Shown: positions 1 through 7,933 of the stretch, piece by piece
Numbering within the stretch: the stretch's first letter is position 1
How the letters are laid out: the number at the start of each line of letters is the position of its first letter
Assembly (NCBI GenBank): GCA_035942255.1
Contig: DASZDG010000032.1
Coordinates: 1-61,837 of the forward strand
From: JALZEG01 sp035942255
GTDB lineage: Bacteria; Actinomycetota; CADDZG01; WHSQ01
Direction of reading: 5' to 3'
Length of the DNA: 61,837 nucleotides
Made by a program: the position numbers and the translations under genes
Notes under the pieces: model-generated
What the model was told of the DNA's origin: nothing
Database searches by the model: none
The model's input: the letters and a program-made list of their open reading frames with translations, nothing else

Positions 1-84
1 GCCGGATCGAGGTTCGGGAGAGGGCACGTCATCGAGGGTGAGCACCGCGGGACCGCCGGTGACGTGAACACGGATCGCCCTCAT
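1..84 (-). CDS. NADPH:quinone oxidoreductase-like protein, N-terminus only
   Basis: The reverse strand from an ATG at 84 reads MRAIRVHVTGGPAVLTLDD and continues off the window edge. This is the usual opening of zinc-independent medium-chain dehydrogenases of the quinone oxidoreductase type, where a first beta strand is followed by GGP-x-VL and a DVP-x-PEP segment. Only 28 codons are present, so cofactor-binding and catalytic regions cannot be checked. No strong ribosome-binding site is seen before the ATG. The assignment rests on N-terminal similarity alone. Confidence 0.6.
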   Translation of the reverse strand, partial: MRAIRVHVTGGPAVLTLDDVPSPEPRSG

Positions 85-106
85 GGTGAGAGCGACGGTA
101 CCGGAC

Positions 107-1606
107 CTAGAACGGCGGGACGTGCGGGCAGGCGGTCTCGATAAGCGAGCGCAGCGGCCAGCTCGGTGAAGCCCCCGGAAGGTCGGTCTTCCCGTCGACG
201 TAATAGCCCCCGCGCCACGCGCCCCACAGGTGCTGCCGGCAGAACGAGTCGACGATCATCCACTCGCGCTCGCCGTCGGGACGCTCCAGGGGCTTGGCAC
301 GACCGAGCATCGGGTCGACGACGCGGGCGATCTCCTCGAGCCACGTCTTGCGACCGTCCAGCAGGCCGAGGTACGTCCCGTGGCCTTCGTTCACGAACTC
401 GTCCTCACCGAGCGCGGGCGTCGCGACGGTCCCGGTGATCCCGGGTGTCATCCCGGCGGCGGTGTGCTGAGCGCCGTGGAACAGGCGCGTCCGGAGCTCG
501 GCCCCCGTGAGGACACCGTCACCCAGCTCGCAGTCGCTCCGGGCCTTGCCGCACGCGACCGGGCGGCCGCGCGCGATCACGCCCTTGGATTGGACGCGGC
601 TCGGGCCGTCGAGCGCGACGCGTGCCTCGTACAACGCCCTCCCGTAGACCCCGGTCACGACCGGCGTCGCGTTCGACGTGCCGGAGAACTCGCCCTCTCC
701 ACCGACCGTCGGCGAGTTGTAAGCAGACGGGTAGCCGAGGCCGACGCCCGAGATGTCGGCAGGCTTCCCCTGGCCGGAGTACGACGCGTGGTTGACGGGG
801 TCCACCGCGCCGACGGTAACGATCCAATCGGGGCCGGGCTGAGACGACAGCAACGTGTTGTTGGGGACGAAGAACGACCGGTCGTGGCCGTTGTGAGCCG
901 CGAAGAAGACGGTCTGGCCGCGCTCGGTCGCTCGACGCTGCGCGTCTGTGTCAGAGCCTTCGTAGACGTTGTCGGTGAACACCGTGCTGTGTCCGTAGGA
1001 GTTCGAGACCGCGTCGATCCAGGGCTGGCTCTCGGCCCACTCCAGCGCATGCTCTGTCTCGGTCGCGGAGAACCCGCCGGTGTCGATGAACACGAGGAGG
1101 CACTCGGGGCACGATCCGTGGATGTTGCCTACGGCGACGCTCGACGCGCCGGTGCCGTGCGAGCCCGTGGGGCCGTAGATGCCGTCGGTCCCGAAGTCGA
1201 CGGCGCCAATGATCTTCGTGCCGGGGATCCAGTAGTAGTTGACGGCCTCGGGCGACGACTGCTTGACGGTCTTCCATTCGGCGGCGTCCTGGCTCGCGAG
1301 GGCCTGATAGGGCTGGTCCGGGTTCTTCTCCTCGAGGGCCAGGTCGAGCGAGTCGTACCCGGCGAAGGCGCGGGGGGACGGGAAGCCGCGCAGCCACTCG
1401 TGCGGGGGCCGGTCGAGCGGGAGCGACGGCGACTTCGGCATCTTCGAGGCGAGGTAGTCCCAGTGATAGGGCGTGATCCCCGAATCGATGACGGCGATGA
1501 CCGTGACGTCGTCGCCGGGAGCGGCCCCCGGGGCCGCGGGAGCGGGAGCGGCGAGGCCTGCCAGGGCGACGAGGGCCGCGGCGACCGCGGCGATTTGTCT
1601 GCGCAT
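107..1606 (-). CDS. secreted subtilisin-like serine protease (S8)
   Basis: A 499-residue protein with an N-terminal signal peptide (MRRQ, then an Ala/Leu-rich core ending near APAAPG). All three S8 motifs are present in order: Asp in VIAVIDSGI, His in GSHGTGASS, and Ser in SGTSNATPVV. The oxyanion region is less canonical (NSYGHS, FAAHNGHD). No inhibitor_I9 propeptide is obvious, because the DSG motif follows almost directly after the signal peptide. There is no C-terminal membrane anchor, so it is not a typical mycosin of type VII systems. The start was placed at the ATG before the signal peptide rather than at an upstream in-frame GTG. It is divergent from the Mrr-like gene with a 77-bp gap. 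Probably a secreted peptidase; the substrate is unknown. Confidence 0.85.
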   Translation of the reverse strand: MRRQIAAVAAALVALAGLAAPAPAAPGAAPGDDVTVIAVIDSGITPYHWDYLASKMPKSPSLPLDRPPHEWLRGFPSPRAFAGYDSLDLALEEKNPDQPYQALASQDAAEWKTVKQSSPEAVNYYWIPGTKIIGAVDFGTDGIYGPTGSHGTGASSVAVGNIHGSCPECLLVFIDTGGFSATETEHALEWAESQPWIDAVSNSYGHSTVFTDNVYEGSDTDAQRRATERGQTVFFAAHNGHDRSFFVPNNTLLSSQPGPDWIVTVGAVDPVNHASYSGQGKPADISGVGLGYPSAYNSPTVGGEGEFSGTSNATPVVTGVYGRALYEARVALDGPSRVQSKGVIARGRPVACGKARSDCELGDGVLTGAELRTRLFHGAQHTAAGMTPGITGTVATPALGEDEFVNEGHGTYLGLLDGRKTWLEEIARVVDPMLGRAKPLERPDGEREWMIVDSFCRQHLWGAWRGGYYVDGKTDLPGASPSWPLRSLIETACPHVPPF

Positions 1607-1683
1607 GGGCTGATTCTTCGCCGAACGGGGGCCGCCTCCTGCGGTCGTATCGGGCGAGCGTCCGCCGCACATATCCTGGCGCC

Positions 1684-2694
1684 GTGGCGGAGGTGGGGTC
1701 TCAGAAGCGCTTCTGGGTGGTCCGCGCCGGTGACGGCGGCAAGTACATCGGCGAGTTCGAGGCAGGTGGCTTCGTCGCGATCGGCTTCCACGCGGGCGAC
1801 GTGTCCGGCATGTCGCGAAAGGAGATCCAGAACCACCTCCAGGACGTGAACCCCGGCAAGAAGGAACGCGTCGCAGGAGATGCCGGGATGCTGTACCGGT
1901 TCGCGAACGTCCTCCAGGTCGGCGACATGGTGGTCACTCCCGACGGAGCGACCCGCGAGCTCCTCTTCGGCGAGATCATCGGCCCTTACCGCTACGAAGA
2001 CGAACCCGTAGTAAGTCATTTCAGGCAGGTACGTCCCGTCCGGTGGATCGCTCGCCATCCGCGTGACCTACTTCCGAAGCGAGTCCTCTACAGCCTGGGA
2101 TCGGTTCTCACCGTGTTCAGGCCGAAAGGCCAGGACCTGCTGCAGGCATTGCTCGAAGGCCGACTTCTGGCGAAGGCGGACGAAGCCGTTGGCGACGCGT
2201 CGGAGGAGGGTGACGTTGGCGACGAGGATCTCTTTGCCGACTTGCAAGCACGCAGCGACGAGCTGATCAGAAGCCGTCTCTCGGAGCTCGACGGGTACCA
2301 GATGCAGGACGTCGTCGCGGGCATCCTGCGGGCGATGGGCTACTACACCCAGATCTCGCCGCCCGGCGCGGACCAAGGCGTAGACATCGTCGCAAGCCGC
2401 GACCCGCTAGGCGTCGAGCGGGCGGTGAAGGTGCAGGTCAAGGCGCGTCCCACGACGCGGTCGGGGGCGTCGGAGATTCGCGAGCTTGCAGGCGTCCTCG
2501 ACCCCGGAGGAAAGGGCATCTTCGTGTCTTCCGGGGGCTTCACGCGCGAGGCGCTGGCGGATCCGTCGGCGCAGCGCGTCACGTTCGTGGACGGCGAGCG
2601 CTTGCAAGAGCTGCTCGTGGAGTACTACGACCGGTTGTCACAGGACGTGAAGGCTCTCGTGCCGTTGCGAAGCCTCTACTTTCCCGCGTCCTGA
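1684..2694 (+). CDS. Mrr-type restriction endonuclease-like protein
   Basis: A 336-residue protein starting at GTG. Residues 200-320 match the Mrr catalytic fold: a helical lead (YQMQDVVAGILRAMGY), then GVDI with the catalytic Asp at about 234 and the QVK motif at 251-253, giving the D-(x)n-QxK signature of PD-(D/E)xK nucleases. The first 150 residues form a separate beta-rich domain beginning KRFWVVRAGDGGKYI, of the kind found ahead of Mrr domains and possibly involved in DNA recognition. No methyltransferase gene is nearby, so it is a solitary enzyme, perhaps acting on modified DNA as Mrr does. That last point is inference from the family. Confidence 0.8.
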   Translation: MAEVGSQKRFWVVRAGDGGKYIGEFEAGGFVAIGFHAGDVSGMSRKEIQNHLQDVNPGKKERVAGDAGMLYRFANVLQVGDMVVTPDGATRELLFGEIIGPYRYEDEPVVSHFRQVRPVRWIARHPRDLLPKRVLYSLGSVLTVFRPKGQDLLQALLEGRLLAKADEAVGDASEEGDVGDEDLFADLQARSDELIRSRLSELDGYQMQDVVAGILRAMGYYTQISPPGADQGVDIVASRDPLGVERAVKVQVKARPTTRSGASEIRELAGVLDPGGKGIFVSSGGFTREALADPSAQRVTFVDGERLQELLVEYYDRLSQDVKALVPLRSLYFPAS

Positions 2695-2746
2695 TCGATG
2701 CTTCGACCCCCTGGAGTCGAGGCGTTCTCGAGGTCAGACTGAGCAC

Positions 2747-3112
2747 GTGACAACGCACACGACGGAACTCGACCGCTCGGCGAGCGATGTCGTCATCGAC
2801 CTGCGCGACCCGCGGCCCGAGCAGAAGCCGCCGGGTGGTTCCGATGCGGGCCGCGTCGGGCTCATCTTGCTCCTCGTCCTCAACGGGCTCAACCTCCTCG
2901 ACGCCGGGCTCACTCTTGCGGTCACCGAGACCGGCATCGCCCGCGAGGGGAACCCCGTCGTCGAGTGGCTGACGCTTCCGGGCAAGGTCGCGCTCGTCAC
3001 CGTGCTGTCCCTGGTGTTGTGGCGGCTCAAGCCCCGGGCGCTGATCGTCCCCGTTGTCGGATACGCCCTCGTCGTCTGCTACACGCTCGCCGGGACGCTC
3101 TTCCTCACCTAG
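2747..3112 (+). CDS. small membrane protein, DUF5658-like
   Basis: A 121-residue protein from a GTG start. About 40 polar residues are followed by three hydrophobic segments (near 41-60, 76-92 and 97-118). The first contains LLVLNGLNLLDAGLT and the loop has a REGNPVVEWL motif, both typical of the DUF5658 family of small inner-membrane proteins. Function is unknown. Its stop codon TAG (3110-3112) shares the palindrome CTAG with the stop of the converging cupredoxin gene. Confidence 0.7.
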   Translation: MTTHTTELDRSASDVVIDLRDPRPEQKPPGGSDAGRVGLILLLVLNGLNLLDAGLTLAVTETGIAREGNPVVEWLTLPGKVALVTVLSLVLWRLKPRALIVPVVGYALVVCYTLAGTLFLT

Positions 3113-3507
3113 CCCGTGACGACGATCTCGCCGCGCATCCCGTAGTCGTAGTGCGTCGGCAGGTGGCAGCCGATCAGCAGCGTCCCCGGCTCCTCGAACG
3201 TGTACGTCGTCTCCCGCGTCTCGCCCGCGGGGACGGAGATCTCACCGGGCCTCGCCCCATGGCTGGGCTCCGTCCCCTCCTCGTGCGCCTGCTGGGCCTC
3301 CTCGTCCCCGATGAGGAACTCGTGGTCGATCGGGTCGCGGTTCTCCACGACGAAGGTCACGGTCGTCCCGACCGGGAACGAGAAGTCGTGCGGGACGAAA
3401 CGCGAGAAGCGCATCTTCACGTGCACTTCCGTCTTGCCCGACAGGTCACCCGGCCGCGAGCAAGCACCCAGCAGCAAGAGGGCCGCGAGCGCGGCCCCCG
3501 TCCTCAC
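3109..3507 (-). CDS. cupredoxin-like lipoprotein
   Basis: A 132-residue predicted lipoprotein. A short hydrophobic leader ends in LLLLGAC, with the lipobox Cys at 16. The mature part is a single beta-sandwich with the plastocyanin-type metal-site arrangement: His in DHEF, then the C-terminal loop GCHLPTHYDYGM supplying Cys, His and Met. This suggests a type 1 copper protein on the outer face of the membrane. The GTG start at 3507 overlaps the TGA of the upstream DUF2330 gene by four bases (GTGA), which implies translational coupling. Redox partner unknown. Confidence 0.75.
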   Translation of the reverse strand: MRTGAALAALLLLGACSRPGDLSGKTEVHVKMRFSRFVPHDFSFPVGTTVTFVVENRDPIDHEFLIGDEEAQQAHEEGTEPSHGARPGEISVPAGETRETTYTFEEPGTLLIGCHLPTHYDYGMRGEIVVTG

Positions 3508-4547
3508 CGCCGGCGTCTGCGAGACCGCACCGCCCGGAGCAGCCCGAGGCCCGCCGCGGGGACGGCGACCCACGCGATGTCCGTGTACCCGCCCTCGTCG
3601 GCCGACGGCTCCTCCTCCTGGACGCCGTACGCGTCCTCCTCCGACGGAGCGCCCGCGCCGCTGGCGTCGACCGCGAGGTCGTAGGTGAGGTTGCGCGCGT
3701 TGAGCTGGAGGCGCAGGTACGTCAGCCACATCTCCTCGGGGACCCACCTCATGCCCTTGTCGGAGCGCAGGTCGTCGAGCAGGGAGTCCGACGCCTCCTC
3801 GCTGCGCTCGAGGACGACGCCACGGTTGGTCCCTGCCTCGGCCGGAGCCGGCAGCAGCGCGGGCTCGTCGTCGGTGAGCAGGTAGACGTCCGCGGTCACG
3901 TCCGCGTACGGCCGCTTGCCGAGGGCGAGGATCCGCAGGGGCACCCATGGGTTGTCCGTCGGGATGCGGAGGTGGATCGGAACGCCGTCACCCTCCTGGA
4001 GCTTCTCGTCGTTCTCCGCTTTCTCCGGGACGAAGCGCGCGGCCATGAAGATCTTGCTGCGCTGCGCGTAGAACCGCAGGACCTCCGGCGCGTCCGGTGT
4101 GAGCGCGAAGCCCTCGTCCTTCGCCCAGCGTCCGACGGCCCGGCTCCCACCCTTCAGGATCGTGATCAACAGGCCGTCGATCTCGGTCTCGTACAGCTCC
4201 TCCGCCTTGCCGTCGCCGTCCTCGGCGCCGCCCGGCGCGGCGGCCGGGACCGGCTCCGGCGGCTGCGTCTCGCGCTGGAGGCGCTGGAGGGTCCAGTCGC
4301 CGCCCCGCGTGACCTTCGACGGCACGTCCGGCAACGGGACGATCGACCCGAACTTCGCGCCGCCGCCCTCGAACTGGAACGACGTCACGTAGTGCTCGAC
4401 GCCGTCGTGGTACCCGGCGAGCGTCGCCGTCCGAGTGAGCCGGACGGACCCGTTCGGGGCGACGAGCCCCGCACAGGCGAGCGCGGGGGCCGCGGCCGCG
4501 ACGACGAGCAGGAGGGGGAGAACCAGGTGAACCAGCGTCCGCCGCAT
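3504..4547 (-). CDS. DUF2330 family exported protein
   Basis: A 347-residue protein with a clear signal peptide (MRRTLVHLVLPLLLVVAAAA, ending near ALACAG). The segment after it (CAGLVAPNGSVRLTRT through FGSIVPLPDVPSKV) is characteristic of DUF2330, a family that starts with Cys right after the signal cleavage. A hydrophobic stretch and an RRRRR tail at the C-terminus (about 325-347) indicate a membrane anchor, so the domain faces outward. The ATG at 4547 is preceded by GAAAGG. It is coupled to the downstream cupredoxin gene. The family has no established function; pairing with a copper protein hints at a role in envelope redox chemistry, which is inference only. Confidence 0.75.
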   Translation of the reverse strand: MRRTLVHLVLPLLLVVAAAAPALACAGLVAPNGSVRLTRTATLAGYHDGVEHYVTSFQFEGGGAKFGSIVPLPDVPSKVTRGGDWTLQRLQRETQPPEPVPAAAPGGAEDGDGKAEELYETEIDGLLITILKGGSRAVGRWAKDEGFALTPDAPEVLRFYAQRSKIFMAARFVPEKAENDEKLQEGDGVPIHLRIPTDNPWVPLRILALGKRPYADVTADVYLLTDDEPALLPAPAEAGTNRGVVLERSEEASDSLLDDLRSDKGMRWVPEEMWLTYLRLQLNARNLTYDLAVDASGAGAPSEEDAYGVQEEEPSADEGGYTDIAWVAVPAAGLGLLRAVRSRRRRR

Positions 4548-4614
4548 GGCAAGGGCCTTTCGTGCTGAGACCAGGGCATCCAAGCGTACGGCGCGTCCGC
4601 CCGCTACGCCAGGG

Positions 4615-5073
4615 CTATGACGCGGGCGCGGTCGTCCGGTACTTGCTCTCGGCGTCGGAGCGCCGGGCCTCGAGCGTGCGGTGGATGTGGCGCTCGAGGT
4701 CGGGGTTAGAGGCGAGCAGGCTGGCGAATGACGTCTTCGAAAGCACGAGTAGCTCGGTGTCCTCGACGGCCTCGACGTTCTTCGTGTGGGTGCAGTCGAG
4801 CAGCAGCGAGTGCTCCCCGAAGAAGTCGCCCGGCCCCGTCCGGGCGATCTCGACCTCTCGGCCGTCGACCTCGTCGTAGATGCGGACGGTCCCCGAGAGC
4901 ACGATGTAGAGGGCCTCGCCCGGATTGCCCTTGCGGAAGACGCAGCTGCCCTCGCGCCACACGAGGTTGACCGACGCGCCGGCGATCTCGACGAGGTCGG
5001 CCTCTTCGAGGAGGTCGAAGCCCGGGACCTTGCGCAGGGCCTTTATGAGGCTGTGGCTGATCGGCTGTCGCAG
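4615..5073 (-). CDS. cyclic-nucleotide-binding-domain protein (no HTH), CTG start
   Basis: A 152-residue protein made of one cNMP-binding beta-barrel and no DNA-binding domain. Recognisable elements are VFRKGNPGEALYIVLSG and GDFFGEHSLLLDC. The phosphate-cassette position normally held by Arg (PRxA in CRP) reads THTKN here, so nucleotide binding is doubtful. The reading frame extends 37 codons upstream of the first GTG, giving a family-typical lead (LRKVPGFDLLEEADLVEIAG). The only start that fits is CTG at 5073, five bases after a perfect AGGAGG (5079-5084), with an in-frame TAG just upstream. It is divergent from a phosphodiesterase-like gene across 44 bp. Confidence 0.7.
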   Translation of the reverse strand: MRQPISHSLIKALRKVPGFDLLEEADLVEIAGASVNLVWREGSCVFRKGNPGEALYIVLSGTVRIYDEVDGREVEIARTGPGDFFGEHSLLLDCTHTKNVEAVEDTELLVLSKTSFASLLASNPDLERHIHRTLEARRSDAESKYRTTAPAS

Positions 5074-5117
5074 AGCGTCCTCCTATGATCGGGACGCAGC
5101 CTAATCGGAGGGGGCCC

Positions 5118-5984
5118 ATGGCGATCTCGAAGATCCCGGTTCGCATCGCGCAGATCAGCGACATCCACTGCGGGGAGAGCAGCTTCAACGCGGACGCCAT
5201 GGCTTCGACGATCGAGCGCATCAAGGCGATGGAGCCCGACCTCGTCGTGGTCGTCGGCGACCTCACCGCCGCGGGCTACCAGTGGGAGTTCGACGAGGCC
5301 GCTCAATGGATCGAGAAGATCCCGTTCCCGAAGGTCGTCGTCCCGGGCAACCACGACTCACGCAACGTCGGCTACATCCACTTCGAGAAGCTGTTCGGTG
5401 ATCGCTTCTCGCGGTACCGCGTGGCATTCGAGGCGGAGCGGGCCGAGCGCCTGGGTGCGTCGGGCCTGACGGTCGTAGCGGTCGACTCCTCGGAGCCCGA
5501 CCTCAACGACGGCCGCGTGGGCCGCGAGCACTACCCGTGGATCCGCGACCAGTTCGAGGAGCCCGACGACATCACGGTGTTCGTCATCCACCACCATCTC
5601 GTGCCGATCCCCGGCACCGGCCGGGAGCGCAACATCATCCTCGACGCCGGCGACGTGCTGGCCGAGCTGACGCAGCTCGACATCGACGTCGTCCTCTCGG
5701 GCCACAAGCACGTCCCGTACTTCTGGGGGGTGAACGGCATGCTCATCTGCAACTCCAGCACCGCGACCACGAAGCGGCTGCGCGGGCTCACGCCCCCGTC
5801 GTGGAACGAGCTGCAGATCGACGCCTCGACGATCAAGTGCTACACGCACTACGCCGACCGCCGGGAGCTGTCGCTGATCTTCAGCCTCCGGACCCGCACG
5901 ATGACGCGGGAGGCCTTCTACCTGACGGAGAAGTTCCTCTCGTCGAACCAGCTGATGATCGACCAGCGGAGCCCGGTGGGCTGA
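5118..5984 (+). CDS. calcineurin-like metallophosphoesterase (CpdA-like)
   Basis: A 288-residue protein with the full set of metallophosphoesterase metal-ligand motifs in order: SDIHCGE, VVGDLT, PGNHDS, VIHHH and SGHKH. Length and motif spacing fit class III cyclic-nucleotide phosphodiesterases and related enzymes. The ATG at 5118 follows a strong GGAGGGGG, whereas an earlier in-frame ATG at 5085 has no site. It is divergent from a cyclic-nucleotide-binding-type gene, which makes hydrolysis of cyclic nucleotides a reasonable but untested guess. The substrate could equally be another phosphodiester. Confidence 0.8.
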   Translation: MAISKIPVRIAQISDIHCGESSFNADAMASTIERIKAMEPDLVVVVGDLTAAGYQWEFDEAAQWIEKIPFPKVVVPGNHDSRNVGYIHFEKLFGDRFSRYRVAFEAERAERLGASGLTVVAVDSSEPDLNDGRVGREHYPWIRDQFEEPDDITVFVIHHHLVPIPGTGRERNIILDAGDVLAELTQLDIDVVLSGHKHVPYFWGVNGMLICNSSTATTKRLRGLTPPSWNELQIDASTIKCYTHYADRRELSLIFSLRTRTMTREAFYLTEKFLSSNQLMIDQRSPVG

Positions 5985-5995
5985 ACGCCCGGTTT

Positions 5996-6020
5996 GTACG
6001 TACGCAAGAGGCGCACGTAC
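5996..6020. terminator. stem-loop after the metallophosphoesterase gene
   Basis: Arms GTACGTACGC (5996-6005) and GCGCACGTAC (6011-6020) pair with one mismatch around the loop AAGAG, starting 11 bp after the phosphoesterase stop codon. No T-run follows, as is usual in high-GC actinobacteria. A transcription terminator is the simplest reading. Confidence 0.45.
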
Positions 6021-6049
6021 GTGGTTGAGCATGGCGGCGACGGGGGAAG

Positions 6050-7228
6050 ATGCCGCTCGTGAGCCACAGAGCACGCGCAGCCGCAACCTTCGTTGCCACC
6101 GCGTTCGTCGCGGGGGCGTGGATGGCGCCCGCGGCCGCGCAGGACGCGCCAGGGATCACGCTGAAGGCCGGGCGGCGGGTGATCGAGTTCGGCCAGGAGG
6201 TCCTGCTCAGCGGACGCATCGATCCGCCGTCGGAGGGCGAGACGGTGTCGATCGTCGACGGGACCGGCCGGGAACGGGCGACGGCGACGACGGACGCCGA
6301 CGGCAAGTACCGCGTGCGGCTCTCGCCGCGACGGACCGCGCAGCTCCAGGCGCGCTGGGTCGCGCTGTTGAGCGAGCCGGTCACCGTGAAGGTGCTGCCG
6401 CGGGTGAGGATCTCGCTGAAGGCTGTGCGGCTGTTCGGCAAGGCGCGCATCTCCGGGACCGTCGCGCCCCCGCAGGACGCCGGAAGGGTCGCCGTGGCGC
6501 TGCGCCGCGGAGGGAAGCAGCTCTGGCAGCGCAAGCTGACGCTGCGCGACGGACGGCGCTTCGCGACGACGTTCGAGGTCGGTAAGCCGGGGAGATTCGT
6601 CGCCGGCGCGGCGTTCACGGACGCGGCCGGAGCGACGGGGCGCGACCGCTCGTCGCCCAAGGCGACGCCGCTGCCGGTGCTCGACGAAGGCTCACGCGGC
6701 ATCTACGTCCGCCTGCTGGAGTCGCGCCTCTGCGAGCTCGCCTATTACATGGGCGGGTGCGATCGCCGCTACACGGACCGCACCGCCGACGCCGTGCGCG
6801 CCTTCAACAAGATCGAGCGGCGCGAGCGCCTCGGGACGGTCGACGCGACCACCTGGCAGGCACTGGCGAACGCCCGCCGCGCGACGCCGCGCTACCGCTC
6901 CAAAGGCTTCCACATCGAGGTCGACCAGACGCGCCAGGTGCTGATGATGGTCAAGGACAGGAAGGTGACGGCAGTGCTCCACGTCTCGACGGGAGCGCCC
7001 AGCACGCCGACGTACGACGGCACCTGGCACGTGAACCGGAAGCTCGCCGGGTACAGCCCGAACCGCCTCTACTACCCGAGCTACTTCGACGGCAACCGCG
7101 CCTTGCACGGGTGGCCGGAGGTGCCCACGTACAACGCGAGCCACGGGTGCGTGCGCTTGCCGATGTGGTCGGCGACATGGGTCTACGGCAAGGCCGACAT
7201 GGGGACCGAGATCCGCATCTACCACTAG
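6050..7228 (+). CDS. L,D-transpeptidase (YkuD) with peptidoglycan-binding region
   Basis: A 392-residue exported protein. The signal peptide (MPLVSHRARAAATFVATAFV, ending near AAAQD) is followed by two beta-sandwich-like segments (about 38-200), then a short helical region resembling a peptidoglycan-binding domain (YVRLLESRLCELAYY to WQALANAR, 215-275). The C-terminal YkuD catalytic domain (from about 280) carries the signature HGWPEVPTYNASHGCVRLP with the nucleophilic Cys. The enzyme would form 3-3 peptide cross-links in the cell wall or attach proteins to it. It converges on the CPBP protease gene, sharing the tetranucleotide CTAG for both stops. Confidence 0.9.
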   Translation: MPLVSHRARAAATFVATAFVAGAWMAPAAAQDAPGITLKAGRRVIEFGQEVLLSGRIDPPSEGETVSIVDGTGRERATATTDADGKYRVRLSPRRTAQLQARWVALLSEPVTVKVLPRVRISLKAVRLFGKARISGTVAPPQDAGRVAVALRRGGKQLWQRKLTLRDGRRFATTFEVGKPGRFVAGAAFTDAAGATGRDRSSPKATPLPVLDEGSRGIYVRLLESRLCELAYYMGGCDRRYTDRTADAVRAFNKIERRERLGTVDATTWQALANARRATPRYRSKGFHIEVDQTRQVLMMVKDRKVTAVLHVSTGAPSTPTYDGTWHVNRKLAGYSPNRLYYPSYFDGNRALHGWPEVPTYNASHGCVRLPMWSATWVYGKADMGTEIRIYH

Positions 7229-7911
7229 GCCCGTTCGAGGCGGCGGCCGGCAACCGCGCCGGCGACCGTCGCCAGCGAGTTGACGACCGCGTGCGCGGCG
7301 AACGGAGCCGCGAGCGACCCGGTCTCGAGCCTGAGCCACAGAAGAGCGGCCCCCGCTGCGGCGGTGACGACGACCGTCCCGGCAACCGATCGCGCGACGA
7401 ACGAGCGAGTGGCCCCCCGGGCGTTGACTCGCACCATCGTCGCCGCCGGTGCGACATGCCAGAGGCCGAAGACGGCGCACGACACCACCGCCGCCACGGC
7501 TTCGCCCTCGTCGCGCCACGCCGCGAAGAGGACGCCGCGGAACGCGAGCTCCTCGAGCACCGCCGTGCCGAGGGGGACCCGAACCAGCGCCTGATAGACA
7601 AGGGCCCCGCCGCGCAGGTGCCGGACGCGCTCGTCGGCGACCACCCGGGCGCCCGCGCGGGTGCGGGCGAGGACCAGCAGCGGCGCGGCGAGCACCGCTC
7701 CGGCGGCGCCACCCACCGCGAGGTCGCCGAGGGAGAGGCCGGAGAGGCCGAGCTCGGACGACGACAGACCGAGAACCCCAAGAGCGATGGCGAGGAGCAG
7801 ACCCGCTGCCGCGACGTTTGCCGGTACGTATGCGATCCCGTTGAATGGGGGCCATAGGTTGGCGACGTTGTTGTAGAGCGCGAGCGCGACCGTGACGAGG
7901 GTGCGGGCCAT
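7225..7911 (-). CDS. CPBP family intramembrane glutamic protease
   Basis: A 228-residue polytopic membrane protein with the three conserved motifs of the CAAX-protease/bacteriocin-processing family: EELAFRG (about residue 120), FGLWH (about 150) and HAVVN near the C-terminus. These supply the Glu, Arg and His of the active site. Roughly six to eight hydrophobic segments are present. Bacterial members process membrane or prenyl-like substrates or give bacteriocin immunity; no bacteriocin gene is near. The start codon lies only 22 bp from the divergent acyltransferase start at 7934, leaving very little room for two promoters. Confidence 0.85.
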   Translation of the reverse strand: MARTLVTVALALYNNVANLWPPFNGIAYVPANVAAAGLLLAIALGVLGLSSSELGLSGLSLGDLAVGGAAGAVLAAPLLVLARTRAGARVVADERVRHLRGGALVYQALVRVPLGTAVLEELAFRGVLFAAWRDEGEAVAAVVSCAVFGLWHVAPAATMVRVNARGATRSFVARSVAGTVVVTAAAGAALLWLRLETGSLAAPFAAHAVVNSLATVAGAVAGRRLERA

Positions 7912-7933
7912 TGGCGACTGAGGCTATCGGGGG

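Noticed and set aside
107..1606. First subtilisin as the mycosin (MycP) of the type VII system
   Set aside because: It has no C-terminal membrane anchor and lies 10 kb from eccC with unrelated genes between.
1684..2694. Complete restriction-modification or type IV defence island around the Mrr-like gene
   Set aside because: No methyltransferase, specificity subunit or other defence gene lies within the surrounding 10 kb.
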